Of a DNA stretch of 64,000 nt, positions 35,642-43,246 are shown in pieces (positions within the stretch are counted from its first letter, which is position 1; the number at the start of each line of letters is the position of its first letter). Origin of the DNA: Pleodorina starrii. Taxonomy: Eukaryota; Chlorophyta; Chlorophyceae; Chlamydomonadales; Volvocaceae. Location: positions 62,001 through 126,000 of the forward strand of contig BRXU01000073.1 of the NCBI GenBank assembly GCA_030267565.1, given 5' to 3'. Position numbers and translations under genes: made by a program. The notes under the pieces were generated by a model. The model ran no database searches, was not told the DNA's origin, and saw only the letters and a list, made by a program, of their open reading frames with translations.

Positions 35642-36640
35642 CTACCTCCAGGTCTTTGCATAGGCGCCGGTGGTGGCGGACTGGCCCTCGGTCAGTTTGG
35701 CCAGCAGCCCGGCAGGCATCGGCGCGCCTGCCTCGGCCGCCTCGACCGCGGCGCGGAAGGCGCGGACCACCTGCGCGACATAGGCGCGGGACCGCTGCCG
35801 CCCCTCGATCTTCAGCGCGGTGACGCCCGCCTTTTGCAGCCGGGGGATCAGTTCGGTCGCATCCAGGCTGACCGGATCCTCGAAGATATGGCCGGTCTGG
35901 ACCGGGCCGGTTTCGGTCGCGGGCGCGGTGAAGCAGCCCTTGCAGAGCGTCGGATAGGGCGCCGGCGCGCCTTTCGGCGTGCGGTGGATCAGCAGCCCGC
36001 CCAGCCGCGCCTCGTTATGGCCCGACACCTCGTCATAGACGACATGGCTGGCGGGCGAGCAGACGCCGTTCATGTTGGGCGACAGGCCGGTGGCCCAGGA
36101 CGACAGCGAACAGCGCCCCTCGGCCATCACGCACAACCCGCCGAAGACGAAGACCTCGGTCTCGATGTCGATCTCGCGGTTGATGGCGGTGATCTCCTCG
36201 ACCGTCAGCACGCGGGGCAGGACCACGCGGCGGATGCCGAAAGCCTCGGCATAGAAGTTGATCGCATCCGGGTTGGCGGCTGCGGCCTGCACGGACAGGT
36301 GCAGGCGCAGATCCGGGTGGGCTTCGGCGGCGTGCGCCAGCAGGCCGGGATCGGCCAGGATCACCGCATGGGCGCCCGCCCGACGGGCGTCGGCGACCGC
36401 GCGATGCCACAGCGCCTGTTCGCCCGCGCGGGGGAATGTGTTGATGGCGACCAGCACGCGCGCGCCCCGCGACCGGGCATAGGCAACGCCCTCTGCCATC
36501 TCGGGGCGAGAAAAGTTCAGGCCGGGAAAGTTCCGCGCATTCGTCTCGTCGGCAAAGCCGCAATAGACGGTATGCGCCCCCGCATCCACCGCCGCCCGCA
36601 AGGCCGCGGGCGTGCCCGCCGGGCAGACCAGTTCCATCAT
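35642..36640 (-). CDS. ubiU: O2-independent ubiquinone hydroxylation protein UbiU (U32 peptidase family)
   Basis: The 332-residue protein has MELVCPAGTPAALRAAVDAGAHTVYCGF, the U32 N-terminus (core CPAGTPAALRAAVDAGA), GLCVMAEGRCSLSSW, NGVCSPASHVVYDE and TLCKGCFTAP. The four cysteines in the last three motifs match the UbiU iron-sulfur ligands. Prenols are processed with UbiV, while UbiT binds the lipid intermediate. The stop of ubiT and this start overlap closely (36640/36643), so the three genes form one leftward operon. An ATG doublet occurs at the start; the first is used here. Confidence 0.92.
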   Translation of the reverse strand: MMELVCPAGTPAALRAAVDAGAHTVYCGFADETNARNFPGLNFSRPEMAEGVAYARSRGARVLVAINTFPRAGEQALWHRAVADARRAGAHAVILADPGLLAHAAEAHPDLRLHLSVQAAAANPDAINFYAEAFGIRRVVLPRVLTVEEITAINREIDIETEVFVFGGLCVMAEGRCSLSSWATGLSPNMNGVCSPASHVVYDEVSGHNEARLGGLLIHRTPKGAPAPYPTLCKGCFTAPATETGPVQTGHIFEDPVSLDATELIPRLQKAGVTALKIEGRQRSRAYVAQVVRAFRAAVEAAEAGAPMPAGLLAKLTEGQSATTGAYAKTWR

Positions 36641-36642
36641 CG

Positions 36643-37170
36643 TCACACCTCTTGTCGGGAAAGCACGTATCCGCTGCGCCGGGCGGCCAGGGCCAGGGCG
36701 CGCCGCAGCCATCCGTCCAGCGGAGGGGAAAACAGCGCAGCCAGTTCCCCGGTCAGGTCCAGTTCGGCATCGTCCAGCGCATTGCGCAGCGCCAGCACGG
36801 CCGACGTGTCCCCGGCAATCGCCAGATCGCCCGAGAAGAACAGCGCATCGCCGTCATCCGCGCCGTGCAGCATCGCCAGGAAGGCGGCAAGCCGGCCCCG
36901 GATCGCCGCGTCATGGGCGGGCGGGGGCGCGCCGCGCGCAGTGGCGGTCAGCCGCCGCCGCTGCGGCTCCATCAGCAGCAGGAAGGGGCCGTCCGTCACG
37001 TCGATCAGAAAGCGCGCGGCCCCATACGGGCCAAGGCGCGACAGGATCGCGGGGTTCTGCCGGGCGATCCGGCGCAGAAGCGCGGTCAAGGCAAGACCCG
37101 CAAGGGACGGCGAAAACGGCGGCACGGGCAGCCGCCTCAGCAGCGGCGGAAGGGGACGCGGAGGGTTCAT
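36643..37170 (-). CDS. ubiT: UbiT, SCP2-type lipid-binding protein for anaerobic ubiquinone synthesis
   Basis: The 175-residue SCP2-fold protein starts MNPPRPLPPLLRRLPVPPF and has the C-terminal SCP2 half with DALFFSGDLAIAGDTSAVLALRNALDDAELD (core FFSGDLAIAGDTSAVLALRN), typical of UbiT. It is the accessory factor of O2-independent ubiquinone biosynthesis and probably presents polyprenyl intermediates. It is the first gene of the ubiT-ubiU-ubiV operon. Its start is 35 bases from an FNR-type box shared with the divergent ubiD gene. Confidence 0.9.
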   Translation of the reverse strand: MNPPRPLPPLLRRLPVPPFSPSLAGLALTALLRRIARQNPAILSRLGPYGAARFLIDVTDGPFLLLMEPQRRRLTATARGAPPPAHDAAIRGRLAAFLAMLHGADDGDALFFSGDLAIAGDTSAVLALRNALDDAELDLTGELAALFSPPLDGWLRRALALAARRSGYVLSRQEV

Positions 37171-37204
37171 GCCAAGGGTCTAGCCCGGCAAAAACCTCCG
37201 TCAC

Positions 37205-37218
37205 TTGACCATCGTCAA
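37205..37218. promoter_or_regulatory. FNR/Anr-type box between ubiT and ubiD
   Basis: TTGACCATCGTCAA is a perfect TTGAC-N4-GTCAA dyad, matching the FNR consensus TTGAT-N4-ATCAA with the C/G variant common in alphaproteobacterial FnrP/Nnr sites. Its centre is about 41 bases from the ubiT start on one side and 42 from the ubiD start on the other, so one site could control both operons under low oxygen or nitric oxide. Confidence 0.8.
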
Positions 37219-37253
37219 GACTCGCGCCGATTTCCGGGATTAGGAAGCGCCCC

Positions 37254-38744
37254 ATGATCCTGTCCCAGCCGTCCCTGCGCAGTCTTCCCCCGTTTCCCGA
37301 CCTGCGAGCCTTTCTGGCCTTTGTGGAGGGCCGTGGCGATCTGGCGCGCATCGATGCGCCGGTGTCCCTGCGGCACGAGATGACGGCCGTCCAGCTTGCC
37401 GCCCTGCGCCGCAGGGGTCCGGTCTTGCGGTTCGACGCGCATGACGGGCCCGCGATCCCGGTGATCGGCAATCTGTTCGGCACGCGCGAACGCGTCGCCG
37501 CAGGCCTTGGCCTGACGCCCGATCAGATTCCGGCCTTCGGGGATTTCCTCGCGGACCTGCGCAGTCCCACGCCGCCCCGAGGGATGCGCGATGCCTGGTC
37601 GCGCTGGCCCATGGTGCGCGCGGCGCTGTCCGCACGGCCCGCCATCCTGCGCCACGCCCCCGTGCAGCAGGACGACCTGCCGGGGCTTGACGCGCTGCCC
37701 GTGCAGACGCCCTGGCCCGGCGATGCCGGTCCGCTGATCACCTGGCCGGTGGTGCTGACCCGCCCGCACGGGACCGGCGCCGAGGATACGGCGGATTACA
37801 ACCTGGGCGTCTATCGCGCGCAGGTGCTGGGCCCCGACCGGCTGATCATGCGCTGGCTGGCCCATCGCGGCGGCGCGGCGCATCACCGCACATGGCTGCG
37901 CGCGGGCGAACCGATGCCGGTCGCCGTCGCGCTTGGCGCCGATCCGGCGCTGCTGCTGGCCGCTGCCCTGCCGCTGCCGGAAACCGTCTCGGAACTGGGC
38001 TTTTCCGGCGTGCTGCGCGGCCGGCGGACGGACCTGGTCGCGGCCCGGACCGTGCCGCTGATGGTGCCCGCCCATGCCGAGATCGTCATCGAAGGCTGGA
38101 TCCATCCCGGCGAGACCGCGCCCGAAGGCCCCTTCGGCGATCACACCGGCTATTACAACGCGGTCGAGCCCTTCCCGGTCATGCGCGTCGGAGCGATCAC
38201 CTGCCGCCGCGATCCGATCTATCTGTCCACCGTGACGGGCCGTCCGCCCGACGAACCCTCGGTCATCGGCGAGGTGTTCAACGACCTGGCCCTGCCGGTG
38301 ATCCGCGCCCAGATCCCCGAGGTCCGCGACCTGTGGCTGCCCGCCGCCGCCTGTTCCTATCGCATGGCCGTGGTCGGCATCGACAAGCGCTATCCCGGCC
38401 AGGCCCGGCGGGTGATGATGGCGCTGTGGGGGATGCTGCCGCAGTTCTGCTATACCAAGATGATCGTGGTGGTGGACGGCGACATCGACATCCGCAACTG
38501 GGACGATATCGCCTGGGCGCTGGCCACGCGCATGGATCCGGCGCGCGACGTGATGGTGATCGACCGCACCCCGATGGATTACCTCGACTTCGCCTCGCCG
38601 CTGGAAGGGCTGGCGGGCAAGATCGGGCTGGATGCGACCACCAAGATCGGGACCGAGACCGCCCGCGACTGGGGCACGGTCATGGCGCTGGACCCGGCGC
38701 ATGAGGCGCGGGCCGAGGCGCTGCTGGCGGGGATCCTGCCATGA
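37254..38744 (+). CDS. ubiD: UbiD-family 3-polyprenyl-4-hydroxybenzoate decarboxylase
   Basis: The 496-residue decarboxylase depends on prenylated FMN. It has IPVIGNLFGTRERVAAGLG, a mid-protein PVTLTRPHG-type motif (WPVVLTRPHGTGAEDTADYNLGVYR, core TRPHGTGAEDTADYNLGVYR), GPFGDHTGYYN, DEPSVIGEVFNDLALPVIR and a conserved ERID-like catalytic region. It removes the carboxyl group of the prenylated benzoate in ubiquinone synthesis, though UbiD homologues act on other aromatics. The stop overlaps the ubiX start (ATGA), and ubiX supplies its cofactor. Confidence 0.92.
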   Translation: MILSQPSLRSLPPFPDLRAFLAFVEGRGDLARIDAPVSLRHEMTAVQLAALRRRGPVLRFDAHDGPAIPVIGNLFGTRERVAAGLGLTPDQIPAFGDFLADLRSPTPPRGMRDAWSRWPMVRAALSARPAILRHAPVQQDDLPGLDALPVQTPWPGDAGPLITWPVVLTRPHGTGAEDTADYNLGVYRAQVLGPDRLIMRWLAHRGGAAHHRTWLRAGEPMPVAVALGADPALLLAAALPLPETVSELGFSGVLRGRRTDLVAARTVPLMVPAHAEIVIEGWIHPGETAPEGPFGDHTGYYNAVEPFPVMRVGAITCRRDPIYLSTVTGRPPDEPSVIGEVFNDLALPVIRAQIPEVRDLWLPAAACSYRMAVVGIDKRYPGQARRVMMALWGMLPQFCYTKMIVVVDGDIDIRNWDDIAWALATRMDPARDVMVIDRTPMDYLDFASPLEGLAGKIGLDATTKIGTETARDWGTVMALDPAHEARAEALLAGILP

Positions 38745-39319
38745 GGGTGGTTCTGGGCGTGTCCGGCGCATCCGGGGCGGCGCTGGCGATGGATTGCGCC
38801 GCGGCGCTGCGGCGGGCGGGGGCCGGGGTCGATCTGGTCCTGTCCGCCATGGCCGAGCGGACCCTTTCGGCCGAGATCGGGCCGGATGCGGCGGATCGGC
38901 TGCGCGCCCTGGCCGCGCGCGTGCACCTGCTGGGCGACCTAGGCGCGGCGATCGCCTCGGGTTCCTGCCCCGTCGCGGGCATGATCGTCGCGCCCTGTTC
39001 CATGCGCAGCCTTGCGGCCATCGCGCACGGACTGGACGACAACCTGCTGACCCGCGCCGCCGGGGTGCAGCTGAAGGAACGCCGCCCGCTGGTTCTGCTG
39101 GCGCGCGAGGCGCCGCTGACGCTGGCGCATCTGAAGAACATGCAGGCGGCGGCGGAAATGGGGGCGGTGATCCTGCCGCCCGTTCCGGCCTTCTACCTGC
39201 GCCCGGCAAGCCTTGCCGAAGCCACCGCCCAGATCGCCGCGCGCGCCGTCGATCTGCTGCATCTTGCGCCGCCCCTGGCGCGTGCCTGGACCCCCGACCC
39301 TGTTGGAGAAGACCTGTGA
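38741..39319 (+). CDS. ubiX: Flavin prenyltransferase UbiX
   Basis: The 192-residue flavoprotein prenylates FMN with dimethylallyl phosphate, producing the UbiD cofactor. Motifs: GVSGASGAALAMDCA at the N-terminus, SGSCPVAGMIVAPCSMRSLAAIAHGL (core VAPCSMRSLAAIAHGL), NLLTRAAGVQLKERRPLVLL and the late EAPLTLAHLKNM. It is coupled to ubiD (ATGA overlap) and to the ric gene (GTGA overlap). Confidence 0.94.
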   Translation: MRVVLGVSGASGAALAMDCAAALRRAGAGVDLVLSAMAERTLSAEIGPDAADRLRALAARVHLLGDLGAAIASGSCPVAGMIVAPCSMRSLAAIAHGLDDNLLTRAAGVQLKERRPLVLLAREAPLTLAHLKNMQAAAEMGAVILPPVPAFYLRPASLAEATAQIAARAVDLLHLAPPLARAWTPDPVGEDL

Positions 39320-39954
39320 CCGATCCCCTTCTTGCCCCCAAAAACACCGTGCGCGACATCGCCGCCAAGCTGCCCGGCGCCGCCCGGATCTTCCGCGAGG
39401 CCGATATCAGCTTCTGCTGCGGCGGAGAGCGGAGCCTGCGCGAGGCAGCCGAAAAGGCGGGACTGAACCTGACCGTCCTGACCACGCGGCTGCAAGACCT
39501 GATCGACGCCGCCGCGCAGGAGGCGCCCTCCGAAACCCCGGACCTGATCGCGCATATCGTCCGACGCTATCACGACACGCATCGCGAGGAACTGGGCTTC
39601 CTGATCCCCCTGGCGCACCGGGTCGAAACCGTCCATGGCGATCATGACGAGGCGCCGCTGGGGCTGACCCAGGCCCTGATGGCGCTGCGCGACGACCTGG
39701 ACACGCAGATGTCGGCCGAGGAGAGCGCGCTGTTCCCGGCAATCCTGCGGGGCGAGGACGCAGCACAGGCCGACCGCGGCCAGACCGCCGCCATCCTGGG
39801 CCGGATCGCCGACGTGACGCATTCGCTGCACCTTCCCCTGGGCGCCTGCGGGTCGTGGACGGCGCTTTATACCGGTTTGCGAAAGCTGTGCGACGACGTG
39901 GTCGCGCATCTGTATCTGGAGGACACGGTCCTGTTCCCGCAAGCCGCTGCCTGA
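39316..39954 (+). CDS. ric: Iron-sulfur cluster repair di-iron protein (RIC/DnrN/ScdA family)
   Basis: The 212-residue hemerythrin-like protein repairs iron-sulfur clusters damaged by nitric oxide or oxidants. It has the family CCGG motif in EADISFCCGGERSLREAA (about residues 28-45), then the di-iron ligands in HIVRRYHDTHREEL, HRVETVHGDHDE, SAEESALFP and HLYLEDTVLFP. It starts with GTG overlapping the ubiX stop. It fits an FNR/Nnr-controlled denitrification-type context, since UbiU, UbiV and other anaerobic enzymes carry clusters at risk. Confidence 0.92.
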   Translation: MTDPLLAPKNTVRDIAAKLPGAARIFREADISFCCGGERSLREAAEKAGLNLTVLTTRLQDLIDAAAQEAPSETPDLIAHIVRRYHDTHREELGFLIPLAHRVETVHGDHDEAPLGLTQALMALRDDLDTQMSAEESALFPAILRGEDAAQADRGQTAAILGRIADVTHSLHLPLGACGSWTALYTGLRKLCDDVVAHLYLEDTVLFPQAAA

Positions 39955-40149
39955 CTGGAGGCCGTGACGCCGCGCCCTGCACCCGGCCGGCAAAGGCAGA
40001 GCAGGACAGGGTCCTGAACCGCCTCAAGGTGCTGCTGCGTGGAACGATGAAAGGACGGCACAGGGGCGGGCAAGGTCCGTCGGCGCGGTGGCCGCCACGC
40101 CGCGACACGAGATGCGCGGTTCTCCGCCTACGGATCATTCAGAGAGGCA

Positions 40150-40174
40150 GGAACATATCCTGCCGGCCTCTGTT
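40150..40174 (+). promoter_or_regulatory. EcfG-type promoter candidate upstream of the tail-anchored protein gene
   Basis: GGAAC (40150-40154), 17 bases, then GTT (40172-40174). This is the spacing of general-stress sigma factor EcfG/RpoE2 promoters (GGAAC-N18-TT). Its -10 part lies about 43 bases before the ATG at 40217, a natural promoter distance. Confidence 0.55.
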
Positions 40175-40216
40175 GAACATGAACTGCCCCCCTCCATGCC
40201 CTGCAGCGAGTGTTCA

Positions 40217-40555
40217 ATGACCAGTTCCAGTAAAGAAGACGATGCGGCGGATCGCTCTACTCATCAAGGCCCTGCGCTGCGCGCAGGGGCAGAGCACCTT
40301 GAAAAGGCGGACGAAGCCGCGCCCGCACAACACGCGTCAGAGCCCCCGGTTCCTTCGCAGGGTGTGTGGAACACGCAATCCGGGCCGGCCGACGGCCTTG
40401 GACAGGCAAGCGCAACCTCCAAGACCTCTCCGCCCAGCGGTGCGTATCTGCACGACCAGACCCGCGGCCCTGCAGCCGACAAGGGGATGATCATGGTCAT
40501 CGCGGGTTTGATCTGCATCCTTGTCATCGTTGCGGTGGTCAGTTTCGCGCTGTGA
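40217..40555 (+). CDS. Small hypothetical protein with a C-terminal membrane anchor
   Basis: The 112-residue protein is unrecognised. Residues 1-90 are hydrophilic, rich in Ala, Ser, Glu and Pro, and look disordered. The last 22 residues (KGMIMVIAGLICILVIVAVV and a short tail) form a single membrane helix, giving a tail-anchored layout. An EcfG-like promoter lies just upstream. Another ATG upstream in frame exists, but the promoter site would then fall inside the gene. Function unknown; a stress-induced membrane protein is the most one can infer. Confidence 0.6.
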   Translation: MTSSSKEDDAADRSTHQGPALRAGAEHLEKADEAAPAQHASEPPVPSQGVWNTQSGPADGLGQASATSKTSPPSGAYLHDQTRGPAADKGMIMVIAGLICILVIVAVVSFAL

Positions 40556-40558
40556 CCG

Positions 40559-40583
40559 GGAACAACCGCGTTTCCCAGCGGTT
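40559..40583 (+). promoter_or_regulatory. EcfG-type promoter candidate upstream of the response-regulator pseudogene
   Basis: GGAAC (40559-40563) followed after 17 bases by GTT (40581-40583), the same spacing as the sites at 40150, 42940 and 43137. It starts inside the stop region of the tail-anchored gene and lies about 104 bases before the ATG at 40687. Confidence 0.5.
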
Positions 40584-40686
40584 GGCTGCGCGGGATGCGC
40601 AGAAGGAGAGGTTGGGCGATGAGGTCTTTCCGGCGGCAGCTTTGGCCCGGACCACAAGGCGATATCTGCTGTCGGCCCGTCGGCCA

Positions 40687-41142
40687 ATGACGAACGCTTC
40701 GCTTTCAGGAGAAGACGTGCTGGTCGTCGATGACGAATACATCATCGCGACCGATCTTTGACAGGGGCTGGCAGAGCGCGGTGCCACCGTCATAGGCCCG
40801 GTGCCCTCCGTCGAGAAGGCGATCGTGCTGATCCTGTCGGGGACGCATCTTGATGGCGCCATCCTGGACGTCAACCTTCAAGGCCAGATGGTCTTTCCGG
40901 TGGCCCACCTGTTGCTGGAGCGTTCGGTGCCGTTCCTGTTCATGACCGGATACGATCAATCGGTCATCCCCGAGCGATTCAAGGCCACCGTGTGATGCGA
41001 AAAGCCGTTGCAGCTGGAGGTTCTGTGCCGGACCATGACGGAATTCTGGCGTGCGACACATGATGGCGCTTGCCATGACGTGCAGGCAAGCACCGGACAG
41101 CGCCGCGCTTTCTGCCCCATCGGGCTAATTTATTATAGATAA
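40687..41142 (+). pseudogene. Response regulator receiver gene with two in-frame stops
   Basis: From ATG 40687 the frame reads SGEDVLVVDDEYIIATDL, TGA (40759-40761), QGLAERGATVIGPVPSVEKA, AILDVNLQGQMVFPVAHLLLE, VPFLFMTGYDQSVIPERFKATV, TGA (40993-40995), CEKPL and on to TAA at 41140. The acidic pair, phospho-acceptor Asp (ILDVN), Thr and Lys (EKP) are still visible. It is a clear paralogue of the intact gene at 52296: ILDVNLRGQMVFPAADMLIE, where the two stop positions are Cys and Arg. No other damage is evident. Confidence 0.8.
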
Positions 41143-41270
41143 TTCAGGCCTCGGTTGTGGTGGCAGGTCACGCGGCGTTACCGCTTGGACAGGGGCAGGT
41201 TCGCAGTGGCATGGAGAGGCGGGGCCAGGTCGATCAGGTTTGGCGTGCCGCATCTCAGTTCCGGGAAGGC

Positions 41271-41852
41271 ATGATGACATCCGAATCTCTTCGCATCCTT
41301 GTAGTCGACGATGACTATTTCATGGCCGAACGGCTTTCGCGCGAAATCTGCGCCAACGGCGATATCGTCGTCGGGCCGGTCGCGGATGTTCATGATGCGC
41401 TTGACCTGGCCTGTGTGGTGCAGGCGGCCATTCTGGACGTGAAGGTCCAGGACGAGACCTCGTTTCAAATCGCGGATTCGCTGATCCATCACGACGTCCC
41501 GTTCATTTTCCTGATCGGCTATGACCCCCAGGTGGTGCCGTCCCGCTTCGCGCGGCAGCACATCTACGCCAAGCCCAGCCATGCGGCCCCGCTTCTGCAC
41601 GACCTGCACGAACGCCATCGGGCCGCGTCCGAGGCGGCCGACAGTGTCGAGGCCGTCGTGATCGAGATGATCTGCCGGGGACGGGAGATGATGCCGGACG
41701 AAGCCTCGGCCGAACGTCTGGTCGAGGGAGCGCTGATGCGCGCCATCACCGAAGCGCCCCAGGACGAGCCGAAGGGGGACGACATCCGCGCCCGCCTGTT
41801 TGCCCTGTTCCAGGACGAATACCGCCAGCGCGGGCGGCTTCGGTTGCACTAA
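41271..41852 (+). CDS. Response regulator-like protein with C-terminal extension
   Basis: The 193-residue protein has a receiver domain: RILVVDDDYFMAERLSREI, phospho-acceptor region AAILDVKVQDETSFQIA, FIFLIGYDPQVVPSRFA (Thr replaced, since GYD follows Ile) and YAKPSHAAPLL with the conserved Lys. The C-terminal ~65 residues (VIEMICRGREMMPDEASAERLVEGALMRAI) are helical and unassigned. CCGGGAAGGC precedes the ATG. It is related to the receivers at 40687 and 52296 but more distant, and it appears undamaged. Confidence 0.78.
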   Translation: MMTSESLRILVVDDDYFMAERLSREICANGDIVVGPVADVHDALDLACVVQAAILDVKVQDETSFQIADSLIHHDVPFIFLIGYDPQVVPSRFARQHIYAKPSHAAPLLHDLHERHRAASEAADSVEAVVIEMICRGREMMPDEASAERLVEGALMRAITEAPQDEPKGDDIRARLFALFQDEYRQRGRLRLH

Positions 41853-41901
41853 GGCCGGGTGGCATTCGCCTTGGCCCCGCTGCCCCGCAGGCCGGAAGCG
41901 G

Positions 41902-42081
41902 TCAATCCCCGGCTGGAGGCCGGTCGTTCGACCGGGCCTTGATCAGGGCTTCGCGCAACTGCATCGCCAGTTCGCGCAGCCGGTCGGGGATGACCTCGCG
42001 TTCCGAACGAGATCCCCATTCCAGCAGGTCGTTGTCGATATCCCGGCCAAATTTCGTCCCGCCGGGTTTCATGGATGCCAT
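41902..42081 (-). CDS. nepR: NepR-family anti-sigma factor
   Basis: This short gene codes for 59 residues: MASMKPGGTKFGRDIDNDLL, then a helix with SEREVIPDRLRELAMQLREAL and a short basic tail ending PPAGD. The pattern of I/LPDRLRELAxxL preceded by an acidic linker is that of NepR, which binds EcfG and is in turn sequestered by PhyR. AGGAAGAAGA precedes the ATG. It lies 50 bases after the ecfG pseudogene on the same strand, whereas most alphaproteobacteria have nepR before ecfG. Its target sigma factor is frameshifted here. Confidence 0.82.
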   Translation of the reverse strand: MASMKPGGTKFGRDIDNDLLEWGSRSEREVIPDRLRELAMQLREALIKARSNDRPPAGD

Positions 42082-42130
42082 TCTTCTTCCTTTCCCGGGA
42101 GCATCGTCGCGCAGACAATCTGCTTGTCTT

Positions 42131-42670
42131 CAGAAATCGGGGTCGAGGGCACGCCGCAACTGTCCTCGGGCGCGGCCGACGCGGCTTTTGATCGTGCCGA
42201 TGTCGCAGCCAAGGACCGCGGGCGGCGGCACTATAGCTTTCCCCCAGCACCGCGACCAGGACCAGGGCTTCCCGACAATGGACCGGCACAGCGTCCAGCG
42301 CTGCCAGCATCTCCTTCTGGCGCAGATGCCAATCCTGCGACGGCGGGCTGCGGGGCAGAGAGGAAACGCAATCGGCATCCCCGGTCCATTCGCGGTCTCG
42401 CCTGCGGCAGTCGTTGTAGAAGCGGCTGCGCATGATGGTAAACAGCCAAGCCCGGAGCTTTGTGCCCGGCTGATAGCTGTGCGCGAATTCGATGGCGCGC
42501 AGCAGCGTTTCCTGAACCAGGTCGTCGGGGTCCTGCGTCCTGCGGCACAGCGACCGGGCATAGGCGCGCAGCGCCGGCAGATGCTGCAGGACATCCTCGC
42601 CCAGGCCGCAGTCGGGGCCAGAGGGATCGGGTCCCGCATCGGGGCATCCCGACGGGCGGTCCGCCGCCAC
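42131..42670 (-). pseudogene. ecfG: EcfG-type general stress sigma factor, single-base frameshift
   Basis: From GTG 42670 the frame gives LGEDVLQHLPALRAYARSLCRR, region 2 (TQDPDDLVQETLLRAIEFAHSYQPGTKLRAWLFTIMRS; core DLVQETLLRAIEFA) and the start of region 4 (VHCREALVLVAVLGESY). At GGG 42220-42222 one extra base shifts the frame. The rest of region 4 (AVLGCDIGTIKSRVGRARGQL) continues in the next frame to a stop at about 42131. The HTH of region 4 is lost unless the extra base is a sequencing error. All other features match EcfG (ECF15). Confidence 0.83.
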
Positions 42671-42939
42671 CCATGACGGGTGAACAGGGCGGGCTCATCC
42701 CGTCGCTCCGGAAGATGCAGGGCGGCGGCCCCGCTCGGGCCTTCGGAATGCACACCGCCCATGATCGTCCTGGTCGATCAAGCGCCTTGCGCCGCAGCCT
42801 CGTCGTCTTGGGGTCACCATCTTGTCTCCTCGGCAAGGGGCCGCCACATCACCATGGGTCAGGTCAAGCGGGGCCCATGAAAGACCACGTTCCGGCGCAC
42901 CCACCACAATGCTCCCTCGACGGTCTGTTCATGGCGGCC

Positions 42940-42966
42940 GGAACCGGGATCGGCGGCAATTGTTCC
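42940..42966. promoter_or_regulatory. Palindromic, bidirectional EcfG-type promoter candidate
   Basis: GGAAC at 42940-42944 and GTTCC at 42962-42966 are perfect complements 17 bases apart. Read on either strand the site gives GGAAC-N17-GTT, so both directions fit an EcfG promoter: leftward toward ecfG-nepR and rightward toward the catalase. The start codons are about 270-280 bases away, so leaders would be long. Confidence 0.5.
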
Positions 42967-43136
42967 CGAAATAAATCGCATTCTTTTCCTGAGAACCGCC
43001 GGCGCGACCAGGACGATCCCCGGCCCGCCGCCGATCCGCGCAAGGACACGGGCTGGCTGCGCGAGAAAGGCTTCGGGACACCGGGCCAAGGACCGGCGCT
43101 GATCCGGTTGATAAAGGATTGCCGGGCCGATCTTCG

Positions 43137-43161
43137 GGAACATCCCAGGTACGGGACGGTT
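43137..43161 (+). promoter_or_regulatory. EcfG-type promoter candidate upstream of Mn-catalase
   Basis: GGAAC (43137-43141), 17 bases, GTT (43159-43161). It lies 86 bases before the catalase ATG at 43247. Mn-catalases are recurrent members of alphaproteobacterial general-stress regulons, which supports the assignment. Confidence 0.6.
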
Positions 43162-43246
43162 GTAGGACCGGGTGCCCGTGCTGACGCCGATGCGTGTACG
43201 CCGTCTGGATGCCCGGCTTCCCTCCACGATCATCCGAGGACTTCCG

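Larger units (their letters stand above)
42671..43246. other. Long intergenic region between ecfG and Mn-catalase; promoter sites but no gene recognised
   Basis: 576 bases without a convincing coding sequence. Open frames on both strands (for example minus 42859-43233) show no family motif or ribosome-binding site. The stretch contains a palindromic GGAAC...GTTCC site at 42940-42966 and a second GGAAC-N17-GTT at 43137-43161, so it is probably a divergent control region. A small regulatory RNA cannot be excluded. Confidence 0.45.

Noticed and set aside
24181..40995. Repeated in-frame TGA codons (24181, 25364, 40759, 40993) as possible UGA recoding or selenocysteine sites.
   Set aside because: Many intact genes here end in TGA, the stops fall in IS remnants or a decayed receiver, no selenocysteine-type structure is visible, and TAA, TAG and frameshifts damage neighbouring genes too.
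42859..43233. A 124-codon minus-strand frame between ecfG and catalase.
   Set aside because: No ribosome-binding site, no recognisable domain, and it would cover both EcfG-type sites.
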